Of a stretch of DNA of 64,000 nucleotides, positions 1 through 10,619 are shown in pieces. Each line of letters opens with the position of its first letter. Within the stretch, counting starts at the first letter, position 1. The DNA comes from Dolomedes plantarius (lineage: Eukaryota; Arthropoda; Arachnida; Araneae; Dolomedidae). The position numbers were made by a program, and so were the translations under genes. Under the pieces are notes generated by a model. That model ran no database searches. It saw nothing but the letters and a program-made list of their open reading frames with translations, and was not told the origin of the DNA. The stretch is from the NCBI GenBank assembly GCA_907164885.2, contig OU015492.1, positions 205,278,009 through 205,342,008 of the forward strand, in the 5' to 3' direction.

Positions 1-1193
1 AAACATTGATTAAAACATGGAAGAGAAACGAAGAAAGAACATACATCATACAAAATGAAAGAAAGCAAATTTAACTTTTACGCGACTTATTTTTACAGAG
101 GCTCTGACAAATTATTTATTAATCACTCATTATTGAGGCGAGAAAGGAAAAAGGAAAACATTATAAAATTGAAAAACAAGTACAATTCCGTAAACACCCG
201 ATTCGTCTGAGCGGCAGATGGCTAAACGACATTTATTGCTGTGGAACATAACCTTCAACTATGTGTATACAATAACGCGCACGCTGGCTCTCGACCCATG
301 TTTATAGTAGGAATGACCTACTTTACTCCGTATTTTACTAGATTTAAAACTGCGTGTGAGAAACAGATACTTAAAAGAACGATATGCTCTTGGCTAGTTT
401 AAAAAGAATAAAAATAATGTTAAATTTCTGAACAAAAGTATGATTAAATTTACGTTTGTAATTGATTTAGCTAACCCTTTTTAGTATCAACATATTTCAA
501 AACATTAATTATAATTTCACATACATAACTTACACACTTTCATAAAATTTTATCATTCTAACTTTTACTTAAGGATAATAAATTAATCATAAAAACAGAT
601 ATGTGAAAAGTTATGCAATTTTATAGACAATTCGTCTTACCTTTAAGAGTCCCAATTTAAATATTTATTTTTTATTTATTTATTTTAATAATTTTTTTTT
701 TCTTCGGCATAACATTTAATTTTATGGAAATATGCCACCAATGGTTACATAACTTCAAATCCAAACGTTCGTAGGGGAAGGAGTGGGAAAAAGTCTGATC
801 CGGAACAAGTTGTTGACGCAGGAGCAAACATTTTTCTTCTGGTTGCAGCCCAACAAGGGCAATGATGAACACGAATCGTATCGCGAAAAGCACATTGCAC
901 AACATAATTAAGTAGCAGAATTTCACAATTGGAGTAATTCAAAACAAACTGCGGCGTTGTGGGCAGGTGAAGAAAACGGAACAATTTTATGCTGTAATAA
1001 GTGACACATAGAAAAAAGGAGAGCCGCGTAAACAGTGACTTGATCACTCATATTGAAAAAAGGATGATCCGTTGAGGTGAACACGTAGACATCGCTGCTT
1101 TCGAATCTATTTGCTGGATAGTGTAGTAATACGCTTCGTAAGTTTATTTCCCTTCCTTTTTTCCGTCTTAACAATTACTGATGTATTTCGGGT
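1..1193. other. AT-rich DNA without recognisable features
   Basis: Only short overlapping open frames are present on the minus strand, without motifs or codon structure I can support. No RNA gene or repeat end was seen. Confidence 0.5.
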
Positions 1194-1444
1194 TTACTTC
1201 TCCGTCTTAAATTCTTTAAGCAGTTCTGTTTTTAATTCTTCGAAGTTTTTAAAGAGGGGATTGGATTGAAGAAATAGTTCCACATTTCCGGTACACAGCT
1301 TGCGAAAGAAAATTTTTTTTGTATAGGATTTAATGTCAACAGTTCACAAACCTGCTCATATTCTGCGATGTAATTTTCGATTGGCACTTCATTTGAACAC
1401 ATGTACATCTGAAAATCGGACGTGAGATGACTCGTTATTTTCAC
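1194..1444 (-). pseudogene. Possible retroelement gag (capsid-like) remnant
   Basis: On the minus strand a frame reads YIAEYEQVCELL, and after a frame change ELFLQSNPLFKNFEELKTEL followed by a short tail and a TAA stop at 1194-1196. The hydrophobic 'LxxNPxFKxFEELxxxLxxEF' pattern resembles the end of the capsid region of LTR-retrotransposon Gag proteins, where a short helix follows an aromatic residue before the zinc knuckle. No zinc knuckle, protease or polymerase is seen nearby. It is a short, frameshifted scrap and the family assignment is weak; a random AT-rich open frame is the alternative. Confidence 0.25.
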
Positions 1445-2068
1445 CGGTTAAGTCCACGGTTTGATTCAAATTGGGTTTTTCCCCTTTCTGCATTGCTTCT
1501 TCAAAACTAGGTCACCGAACAGCGCAAATCCACCAAGGTCAGTAATACAGTAATCCACTTCTGCTCGCTGCTATTTTCGACGCACGAAAGGGCGAATGAA
1601 GTTTTACGACGGTTGCTGGTAAAATTAATTAAAACTCCGTTTACATATTGAAATTAAAATTTTAAAACTGGTATCCTCACTGCAGACTATCCTGCCGGCT
1701 ATAAATTCTGTAATGAAATAAGATCAAATTACAGAAATATTAGAAAAAGAAATTTATTTCCGAGTGGCTAAACAGACATCTTATCTAATGGAAAGCCAAC
1801 ACCCGAGTGATTCCCGGGGTTTGCGTATAGAGGTATCTGCGGTTGAAGAATTTGCTGAGCAAAGATGTTTCTTGCAAGCTGCATCAGTTGTGCAGGACGA
1901 TCGCCTTATTTGGGCATAGAAAATGTTTTCGAATGATTTCGTGGCTTGCCCAGGGATTGCTGACGCTATGAAAAATATTCCTGGGTTCTTGAAAACAGAA
2001 TTTGGTAATGCCATCTTAAGCATGGGAAGGGAAGAAAATTTACAGGGGATCAACTTATATTTTATATC

Positions 2069-2071
<3 letters not shown>
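1445..2071. other. Unassigned DNA
   Basis: The segment at about 1790-2035 keeps fairly open frames on both strands, including a plus-strand frame starting [11 protein letters not shown] that is broken by a TAG near 1918. I do not recognise it. The rest shows nothing. Confidence 0.35.
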
Positions 2072-2117
<46 letters not shown>

Positions 2118-2144
2118 TATATATGTGTGTATATATATATGTGT

Positions 2145-2198
<54 letters not shown>

Positions 2199-2237
2199 GT
2201 ATATATATATATATATGTATATATATGTATATATATA

Positions 2238-2270
<33 letters not shown>

Positions 2271-2277
2271 GTATATA
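2072..2277. repeat. (TA)n microsatellite with TG/TAC interruptions
   Basis: Long alternating TA tract with ATGTATAC variants. It is the target tract into which the following Helitron has its CTAG end inserted. Open frames across it (YIYIYI) are artefacts. Confidence 0.97.
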
Positions 2278-2961
2278 CTAGCTGAAAACCCGCGCTTCGC
2301 TACGGAGTACATTCAAATTAAATACAACGGTCAGTGTATGCAATTGATGCCAAAAAAAAATATATATATATATATATTTATAGTAAATATGACGATCAAT
2401 GTATACAATTGATGTAAAAAAAATATATATTTATAAATAAATCGTAAGGGATATTTTTAAACACAAAATAATGTCCAATCGTCTGCCGCATTAGCAAGAA
2501 AATTTTTTTTTTGTCTATTTAGTTGTTACGCACGTGACGATAATTTTATTTAAAGTAACAGAAAAAGAAATCACGTGATCGGCATTTAATAAATTAAATT
2601 CTAATAATTAATCTTTAAAAATTCACCAAAAATCAGAAAATCGAGGTAAAGATTCGAAAAAGATGTCATTTTAAAGGAATTTTTATGATCTTTCTCGTGA
2701 TATAAATTTTACAACCCTCAATGTATTATTTTAAATGCAAACGTAAAAAAAGTTTAAAAAACAGCTTAAAAATTTAATTTAAAAAAATCTAAGAAGAATT
2801 TTTGAAAATTCTTTCTTAGTGCACCCCTACACTATTAGAAGAATCGCCATGCAAAATTTCAGCCCTTTAGGTCCAGCGGTTTGGTCTGTGCGTTGTATGT
2901 CAGTCAGTCAGTGAATGAATGAATGAATGAGTCAGTTACGGAACTGTTTTATATATATAGA
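2278..2961 (-). mobile_element. Non-autonomous Helitron, family I (copy A)
   Basis: Read on the minus strand, the element starts TCTATATATATAAAACAG and ends GGGTTTTCAGCTAG. It is flanked by A before the TC and T after the CTAG. An imperfect GC stem (CCG...CGG around GCGAAG) sits about ten bases before the CTAG. This is the Helitron signature: insertion between A and T, no target duplication, a hairpin near the 3' end. It contains no coding capacity; the interior holds GACT and GAAT tetranucleotide repeats near the 5' end. It is about 684 bp, and seven further copies occur in the window. Confidence 0.88.
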
Positions 2962-3321
<360 letters not shown>

Positions 3322-3382
3322 CATTCTTGGGCCCTAATTCTTGGGATACATGCTATCCCACCCCGTAAGGAAAGGGTTATCC
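3322..3382 (+). repeat. CATTCTTGGG motif, copy 1 (direct)
   Basis: About 60 bp reading TCATTCTTGGGCCC, then TTGGGATACATGCTATCCCA, then CCCCGTAAGGAAAGG. An inverted copy lies at 4063-4125 and a third copy at 50231-50297, each with a TA tract on the same side. It is probably the terminus of an unidentified mobile element. Confidence 0.7.
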
Positions 3383-3416
3383 TTTTCTGTAATTATCCTT
3401 TTCTGTATTTATATTT

Positions 3417-4020
3417 TTGCATTTTCGTTTTACTAACATTAAACTCATATTGATGATTCTAATGCGGACACCGAGAAACAGAACGAGATTAAAAGTTATC
3501 TCCCTTCAAAGTACAGAACTTCAAAGAACAGAAAGCACGATGTATTTGGGTTATGTTTTTGATTCTGAGCTGAGCTGGAACAGACATCTTGATTACGTAT
3601 GTGGAGGAGTTGTTAAAAGACTTCCTATTCTAAAAAGGTTTGCAGGTTGCAAATAGGGTTGCAGCCGAGGCACTTTGAACACCACCGTCAAGCTTTTCAT
3701 ACAATCCATCTTTACTTACTGCAATGAAGTTTTAGTCTCTGATGCCACTGAGATCATTCAAAAACTTGAAACTATCCAGAATCAAGCTCTTCGCATAATT
3801 ACGGGCGCTGTAAGGACCACTCCAATTCTAGCAATGCAATGTCTAACTCAAAACCCCCCGTAAGAAGCATAATTGGACGAGATGCAGTCCTTCTTTATGA
3901 AAAGTTGACTCGACTGCCCAAAAATGCTTTCTGGATGGATTACGGCGTTAATGCAGAGAGAAATAGTAAAACTCAAAAAGGGTATATACAATATGCATAT
4001 TCTGCTGCAAACTGATCTAG
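3417..4020 (+). pseudogene. Non-LTR retrotransposon RT, C-terminal part (degenerate)
   Basis: This is the thumb and post-RT region of a Jockey/R1/I-type LINE polymerase. Recognisable pieces in order are YLGYVFDSELSWNRHLDY, then KLFIQSIFTYCNEVL, then LETIQNQALRIITGA, then LLYEKLTRLPKNAFW. They lie in different frames with stops near 3654 and 3861, so the reading frame is dead. The catalytic YADD region is not in this piece. It is bracketed by inverted copies of the 60-bp CATTCTTGGG motif and by TA tracts, and the RNase H part of what looks like the same element continues after the second TA tract. The family call is from motif recall, not from a search. Confidence 0.8.
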
Positions 4021-4062
4021 ATGTTCACCTCAGTGCACAAATTCTCCGTGGGTCTGGCTGCC

Positions 4063-4123
4063 CTTTAACCTTTTCCTTACGGGGTGGGATAGCATGTATC
4101 CCAAGAATACGGGCCCATAAATG

Positions 4124-4125
<2 letters not shown>
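4063..4125 (-). repeat. CATTCTTGGG motif, copy 2 (inverted)
   Basis: Inverted relative to 3322-3382. On the plus strand it reads CCTTACGGGGTGGGATAGCA through AAGAATACGGGCCCATAAAT and runs directly into a TA tract. Confidence 0.7.
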
Positions 4126-4805
<680 letters not shown>

Positions 4806-4819
4806 CAGGCACACTATAA

Positions 4820-5286
4820 TGTAATAGGCATAAAAATAAATAATTCCTTTATTTTCTACGTAGAGGTAGACTAACATAGACCGACTTGGGGCTTCAAATA
4901 ATAACACAACAATATCGCAACTTGCGGTACTAAGAAACTGAAGTCATAATGAACCCTTTCAGGCAGAATATCCGTTCACTAACAATACCCGTAACCATCG
5001 GGCTCTGAAATAACTATCGAAATCGTGCAGCCACCTAGGCTAAATACTAATACGTGCTCTATCAGTTAAATACCGCTATCTCCTTCAATCTAACTTTTCT
5101 CGACTCTTTCGTATCTCTACTAATAGCGTAACGCACTACCGTACAAATCTCCACTCCCTTCTTGGGCTCTTGCCAACTCAGCGTGTGTCACTTAAATAGA
5201 CCAGACACCTGCTCCGAACTCACTTCGACTGGCCTGCACTGCGCAGCTACCAGAAATTTGCATCTGAGCAACACGCGAACCCTACA
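4820..5286 (-). mobile_element. LTR-like insert interrupting the RNase H region (candidate)
   Basis: Between the RNase H domain and its C-terminal tail lies about 470 bp that begins TGTAATAGG and ends CCCTACA, the TG...CA form of an LTR. Read on the minus strand it has a TATTTAAG promoter-like box in its first third and AATAAAGGAATT near its end, the order expected of an LTR. I found no matching target duplication at these boundaries, so either the limits are slightly off or this is not a clean solo LTR. Confidence 0.35.
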
Positions 5287-5644
5287 TGTCCTTCAGAGAC
5301 CTCTGAAAAGCCTTTCACTCCATTCGACAAAACTCCTGATTAAAAGACGCTATGCTGCTGGGATAAAGCAGAGAGTGCTGTGTGACTCTGCCGACAAGTC
5401 AAGGGCTCCTTTGATTAAGGGCACACAGAACATCCCTGATTTTCCTAGAAGTGCAGCTGCGGCACTTTTCCGTCTTACTACAGGCCATGACTGTTTGCCC
5501 GCATATTTGCACTGGCTCAAACTTTGGAGCTCCCCCTTATGTCCTTTGTGCGGACAAGATCGAATTTTTGATTCTACTCATCTGGACTCGTGTTCTGCGC
5601 TTATGTTCTTAAACTGTAAAGTTCAGTGGTATTGGAAGGCATGA
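5287..5644 (+). pseudogene. LINE RNase H C-terminal tail
   Basis: The frame reads STKLLIKRRYAAG, then PRSAAAALFRLTTGHDCLPA, then SPLCPLCGQDRIFDSTHLDSC. This Cys-rich 'FRLxTGHDxLxxHLxxL...CxLC...HLxxC' tail follows the RNase H domain in many arthropod LINE ORFs. A homologous tail occurs in opposite orientation at 33175-33470. It is the downstream continuation of 4352-4805, displaced by the LTR-like insert. The stop falls at about 5642. It is a fragment, not a gene. Confidence 0.78.
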
Positions 5645-5676
5645 GAACTAACGGCGTCATAGCCAGTCTTCTTGGC

Positions 5677-6222
5677 ATTATATATATAATAGCCGTTGTC
5701 TCTTTATAACACTTCCGGGCTGTACTCATCTTTCAATTGAAGCCCTCAGTAAACAAACAGCCGGTTAGGCTTAATTTCAATTTCAGATGTGGATCAGAAT
5801 TTTTTCTTACCTAAAAACTAATATCTTCTCCATTAAATCACGTTTGTTCAGCCTATTTTTCTATAAAACATTCAGAACTTAAAAAAATTGGATGCTTTTA
5901 GCTGTATATTTAACAATTTTAAAAAATCTGCTTACTTTTGCGATGAATTCTGCTGAAAGTAAACAAACTTGAATGTGAATGAATCAAGTAGCTCAAGTAT
6001 TCATATTGCGTAGTGAGCTGAAAAAAACTGGATGGCAGTCTACTACTCTAATCGCATGAAAAACTAAAAAAATAAAAAATAATGAAAGGGTTTGCTTTTA
6101 CAAGGTGTGGATTAAATGCAATATTGTTAGATAATTCGGATATTTTTTTAACTTTCATATACTTTTTCCCTTATGACGTCATTATTAGCATTATGACGTC
6201 AAAATGACGGGTTACCTTCTAG
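5677..6222 (+). mobile_element. Non-autonomous Helitron, family II (copy 1)
   Basis: Homologous over about 540 bp to the inverted copy at 20681-21222. The 3' end carries the hairpin CGTCAAAATGACG followed by GGGTTACCTTCTAG and then T, a Helitron-type end. The 5' end is degraded: the partner copy begins TCCTATATATAATAGCC after an A, whereas here the corresponding bases read ATTATATATATAATAGCC. No open reading frame of significance was found. Confidence 0.68.
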
Positions 6223-6285
6223 TTTGTAATAAATAAATAAGAGTTATTGTCCCGGAGCTTTCTTAAGATGGTTATCAGTTTGCTA

Positions 6286-7036
6286 CAAACATGGAGGATT
6301 TGGGATCCATAAAACGTATAAAGGCCCTCTACCAAGATGGAATCACTATAGAAATTTTGGAGAGGGCTCTCTGCAGGAACCCTTTAATTTTTATCTGTTT
6401 ACTTAATAGAGTTTTGCAAGTGGGTGTTTTCCCGGTGCCCTGGAAAGTCTCTAAACAGATGTTTCTTGGTAAAATGAGTAAGGAGAGGGATAACTCTGAT
6501 AAATATAAGCCAATCTGCCTTCTCCCTATTCGGGGAAAAATTGAGATAAATTGACCCCCAATAGAGTTTTGTGTTTCATTGAAAAAAGTAATCTTTTAAA
6601 TGATGCTCAACATACCTTTGTTCCCGTTAGGGGGTCGGCAATCATATAACAAAGGTGAGAGAAAATAAAGAGAGGGGTTGATTTTCCAAAACATAAAGAC
6701 CTACTTTAATAATGTTTGGTGGCCTTTAGTGCTACATTTTTTGGTGAAACTTAATTTTTGTTATCCGGTGCATATCCACCTCATTTTCAGATCTTTCTTT
6801 CATATAGATAGATGCATCTAATGACTGATAACTCAACCTTCACAAACACGTACAATAAGGGGTGTCTCCGGGGTTCTAACTCGGGTAATGTTTTCTCGAA
6901 CCTTGATTCCATCTCTGCACTGAATTTAGGGTTCAATGATGATGTCCACATTCAAGCAAATCCGATGATTTCGTGATTTGTTGCGTTTAATGCAAGACGG
7001 GAGATCGATAGAAAAGCTAGAGATCTTTGTTTACAT
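6286..7036 (+). pseudogene. Non-LTR retrotransposon RT, central part (degenerate)
   Basis: A second LINE fragment, covering the N-terminal and palm part of an RT. Visible pieces are FPVPWKVSKQMFLGK and KYKPICLLPIRGK (RT motif 1), then NLLNDAQHTFVPVRG (motif 2), then NTYNKGCLRGSNSG (motif 4, normally QG) and NLGFNDDVHIQA. The YADD box that should follow is corrupted (AYADDF-like bases reading NPMI). Several frame changes and stops are present. A SINE with target-site duplications is inserted at its 3' end. Confidence 0.8.
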
Positions 7037-7045
7037 AGAGATTGG

Positions 7046-7229
7046 GCAGGGCTGGGCCAGGTGATGGCCGATTTGCTAGGGCGCTGGCATTCGGTTCAGA
7101 TCCTATGGGTTCGAGTCCCACTGTTGGCATGGATGTTTGTAGCCGTTCGGAATTCGCTTTAAACTATAGGTCCCGGTCTAATTAGCTCTAGTGTAGCAAA
7201 ATTTGACAGCAGCCCTCCAAACCAAACCC
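7046..7229 (+). mobile_element. tRNA-derived SINE with 9-bp target-site duplications
   Basis: A pol III B box (GGGTTCGAGTCCC) at about 7110 lies some 40 bp downstream of an A-box-like GCTAGGGCGCTGG. The 184-bp element is bracketed by AGAGATTGG at 7037-7045 and again at 7230-7238. The tRNA-like head is followed by an unrelated body, as in SINEs; it is not a tRNA gene because no acceptor stem closes. Confidence 0.82.
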
Positions 7230-7592
7230 AGAGATTGGATATGTATTATAAAGTTAAATTTTAACACTACGACTCAGATTTTATATGCAGTTAAAAAAAT
7301 GTTACTCACCCTAGGTTGAGTTTATTGGGGTAACGATTAAAAAGTTCAAGCAGGTAAACGCATAATAACTGAAACGAATTTATCTCGGATTTGCCACGTG
7401 CTGTATGTCGGGTCCAGTAAACAAATCACTCTAAAATTCACTATGTGCAAATACGTTTAGCACCCACTGTGTGTTATCTATCTAATCTCTCTCTTATATA
7501 TATATATACTAGCGGCCCGTCCCGACTTTGTGCGGGTTGAACAATTATCGATCTTAAGTAGATATTAGGAAGGTATAATTTGTTTTAAAACT

Positions 7593-7830
7593 TTATGATA
7601 TACCACATTTTTCGTTTTTCTGAGGTTTTAAAACAAATTGATTCTCCATATTTCCTGACCTAGAGAGACCAACATGTAATTGTCCATGAGTAAACCAATC
7701 TTCCCGTAAGTCAAGTCCAATATATTTGTATGTTTGACATTGGGATTTATTCATGGTGATGGCAAAAGAAATTTTTATTGGAAACTGTAACGTCAGGCAC
7801 TGAATTGTGTCCGGGGCCACCCGCATGCAG
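7593..7830 (-). pseudogene. C-terminal remnant of Helitron PIF1-type helicase
   Basis: The reading frame [20 protein letters not shown], then [17 protein letters not shown], then [17 protein letters not shown] matches the last helicase motifs (V and VI) of the SF1B PIF1-like helicase in the RepHel protein of Helitrons, which unwinds DNA for rolling-circle transposition. The canonical KSQGQT has become KSQCQT, a change in a normally invariant glycine. Only about 80 residues survive; no Rep HUH domain or Walker A/B part is found in the remaining kilobase of the element. The open frame extends further N-terminally into sequence that belongs to an internal repeat, not to the helicase. Confidence 0.85.
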
Positions 7831-8012
7831 ATTTTGTTACGATTTGGCCCCATAGCCTATCCGCTACAGAGTCCACGCACAAAAAAAACACCAAAAATAG
7901 CACAAAAATTTAATAACTTTTTTAAAATTAAAAATTCAAAAATTCGGCTACGTCAGGCACTGAATCGTGTCCGGGGCCACCCGCGTGCCGATTTTGGTAC
8001 GATTCGGCTCCA
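7791..8012. repeat. Imperfect direct duplication inside Helitron III
   Basis: The segment around TGTCCGGGGCCACCCGC occurs at 7791-7852 and again at 7951-8012, offset 160 bp, with several substitutions. The first copy forms the artificial N-terminal extension of the helicase frame. Confidence 0.8.
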
Positions 8013-8924
8013 TTGTCTCGCTGTCAGCGAGGACACCAGCGGAAGCTGTCGAAATGAGCAACTTTTAGGGGCAAAATCATTAACACATTAATTAAAAAAC
8101 TCCGGGGCCCGATTTTCAGGAAATAATATGTCAATGTTTTAATCTGAACTATCAACTATATCTATACAAAATTTCAGCTCAATTGAAGCAATACGTTTTC
8201 ACTCATAAAGGAACAAACAAAGACCTATTAGAAATAATCAATAAATTTCACAGTTTCAATGAAACACACTGGTTTTTGAATAAAGTTCAATAATTCAAGT
8301 TCGATTTATGCAAATTGTGCATAAATTCAAGAACATAAAGTTTATAAATAAAGTTCTGAAGTATTATACCAATAAATTTCCAGATGATAGCCAACAAATT
8401 GTAAATATTTTTACCTCAAATGTCCCATAAAAAGTGTAGTTTCAAATGTAATTTTCTTCAATAAACCCTTAAACGTTGTCAATTTCAAAAATACTTTTGT
8501 ATTTTTCAATACCTCCTTCACTTGAATCTTTAACATACTAATTTTTTTTCTGATAATAAATAAAAATGTAGTTTAATGTGTTGCTATGGTTACTTGATTA
8601 TGGTTGACAAAGAAAATTCAAATGTTAAAAATGTGGCAAAGGAAAAGTTGTAAAGGTGAAGCATCAGCTCAACATTTAGGCCCCTAACTTTATTTCTACT
8701 GATCAGATGTACATAATATATAGCCTATGTCCATCTGGAATAATGTACCTTTCAAATAGTCAAAGAATTTATCAAATAGGTGCAGTGGTTCCGGAAATTA
8801 CCCTCCACGTACAAAATCACTCTCTCTTTATATATAAGTATAGATATAGAAATATAGATATAGATTATAGAAGTATAGATACACATTGGTATCCCAAAAT
8901 TAGAATAAGAGATGAAATAAAAAC

Positions 8925-9270
8925 ACAAAAATAAAAAAAGAATTTTAAGTAAAGAATGTTTTTTTAATTATTTTAAGCACCTAAAATAGTATTCAAATTA
9001 ATAGAAAAAGTAATTTTTTAAAAGAAAGAGGTGTGCTTGAGATCATAGTTTTATTCAAAATAAAAAAAGGATTTTAAGAAAAGAATGTTTTTTTAATTAT
9101 TTTAAGCACCTAAAATAGTATTCAAATTAATAGAAAGAGGTTAAGAGATGAAATAAAAAAAGGATTTTAAGTAAAGAATGTTTTTTTTTTATAAGTATAG
9201 ATAAAAGAAAGAGGTTAAGAGTTGAAATAAAAATAAAAAAAAGGATTTTAAGTAAAGAATGTTTTTTTTT
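8925..9270. repeat. Decayed tandem repeat, AAAGGATTTTAAGTAAAGAA unit
   Basis: Four imperfect units of variable length share the sequence GGATTTTAAGTAAAGAATG followed by a T-run, some continuing with AAGCACCTAAAATAG. AT-rich, non-coding. Confidence 0.75.
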
Positions 9271-9367
9271 TAATATTCAATTTTTTAAAAAATAATATTC
9301 TTTAAATAATATTCAAATTAATATTACGTTAGTTAATAATTAAAGTTAATTTTTTAAAAGAAAAAAA

Positions 9368-9445
9368 AGCGTGCCGGAGAACGGCTAGTCTCGAACAGCT
9401 AACGTCAGAACAGAAGCCCACCGCGATAGCACCACGCTAAGGATC
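9368..9445 (-). mobile_element. tRNA-like SINE head (fragment)
   Basis: On the minus strand an A-box-like AGCGTGGTGCTATCG and a B-box-like TGTTCGAGACT are spaced as in a tRNA gene. T-arm and acceptor pairing are poor, and the minus-strand downstream part is AT-rich, so this is more likely a SINE head or tRNA-derived fossil than a tRNA gene. Confidence 0.35.
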
Positions 9446-9509
9446 GTTGAAGACTTCGGCACAAAAAGAGGTAGAGGACAGTAGCGGTAACAATGGAGAT
9501 TGTTAGGAT

Positions 9510-9662
9510 TAAGCCCCTAACTTTATTTCTACTGATCAGATATACATAATATATAGCCTATGTCCATCTGGAATAATGTACCTTTCAAACAGTGAAAGAA
9601 TTTTTCAAATAGGTGTAGTGGTTCTGGAGATTACCCTCCACGTACAAAATCGCTCTCTCTTT
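9510..9662 (-). mobile_element. 5'-end fragment of Helitron family III
   Basis: About 150 bp matching 8683-8830, with CCTCCACGTACAAAATCGCT and CTGATCAGATATACATAA shared blocks, ending CTCTCTCTTTATAT where the palindrome at 9665 begins. The rest of the element is absent. Confidence 0.75.
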
Positions 9663-9664
9663 AT

Positions 9665-9734
9665 ATTTCAGTAAAATTTAAAAAATTTTATATATATATA
9701 TATATATATATAATTTTTTAAATTTTACTGAAAT
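9665..9734. repeat. 70-bp near-perfect palindrome with (TA)n core
   Basis: ATTTCAGTAAAATTTAAAAA is followed by a TA core and then by its reverse complement. It could extrude as a cruciform. Confidence 0.9.
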
Positions 9735-10619
9735 TATTTAGAAGAAATTTATTTCTCTAATAATATTTATTTCTAAGAAAATTCTTTGTCTTCATTGTCG
9801 TATAGACGCAGTTTTCGTATTGTCAAATGTTTTGACTGGCATTAAAATTTACTTATGAGTTCGTTACATGCAATTGACGCATCGATTCATGTTATATGTC
9901 CATCATGTTTTCCATTTTAAAGGAACACAGATTTGCGTTCAAAGATATTTAACTGTATTCAATTGCCCATTTTCACCTTCCAAGGTAGCACGCTAATATT
10001 CTGAACTGGAATCCAGTTCAGTTACGCTTAAATATTTTACGTATCAGAAATTTGAATCTGATACAGAAATCTTAATCGGCTTTGAGCACTCCAGGTGATG
10101 CGCGTATTCATTTCCGGAACCTATCTAGGTAACGTCATTTACATTTCTGTATCATTTGGGGCAAAGTTAAAACCTTTTATGTTTACGCGGTTATAGTTTT
10201 GAGAGTGTAGAGCCTAAATCACGGATTAATCCCCGCCTGGTACTGGAGTCGAGGGAGAAATGAGATGTTGAAACCAGGTAATGTGAATTTGATGTCGCGC
10301 CAAATGCGGGAATCATGGCTACTTCGTTTTAGGTTTTAAAGAATTTAAAAGCTACTTGCATCTAAAATTTTTGCGAGAAGAATAAATAAGGAATTGTCCA
10401 TTCATAAATACTGATATTCGTTATTTAATATTAATTACTTGAAAAAGAATGGTGGGTTTTAAAAATAAAACATATTGACGGTTTAGTTTAGGGACTCCAG
10501 TTCCGAAAGATACGAGGCTCGTAATGGCTTCTCTCAGATGAAAGAAAACGTGTTCGATAAGATGATGGTTTAATTCTGACAAAATATGATATGTAAAAGC
10601 ACGGTAAGCTTAAGGGGAG
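9735..10619. other. Unassigned DNA
   Basis: No coding frame, repeat end or RNA gene was recognised in this 0.9-kb stretch. Confidence 0.5.

Larger units (their letters stand above)
7509..8844 (-). mobile_element. Helitron, family III, decayed autonomous derivative
   Basis: On the minus strand the element ends with a CCCG...CGGG hairpin followed by ACGGGCCGCTAG and T, inserted into a TA tract. Its 5' end reads TCTATACTTATATATAAAGA after an A. About 1.3 kb remain, and the final part encodes the C-terminal end of a Helitron helicase (see 7593-7830), so this family descends from an autonomous element. The interior has an imperfect direct duplication at 7791-7852 and 7951-8012. A 5'-end fragment of the same family lies at 9510-9662. 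Confidence 0.82.

Noticed and set aside
2900..2940. GACT/GAAT tetranucleotide repeats as independent microsatellites
   Set aside because: They are part of the 5' region of every family I Helitron.
7060..7135. tRNA gene
   Set aside because: The B box is good, but no acceptor stem closes and target duplications show a SINE.
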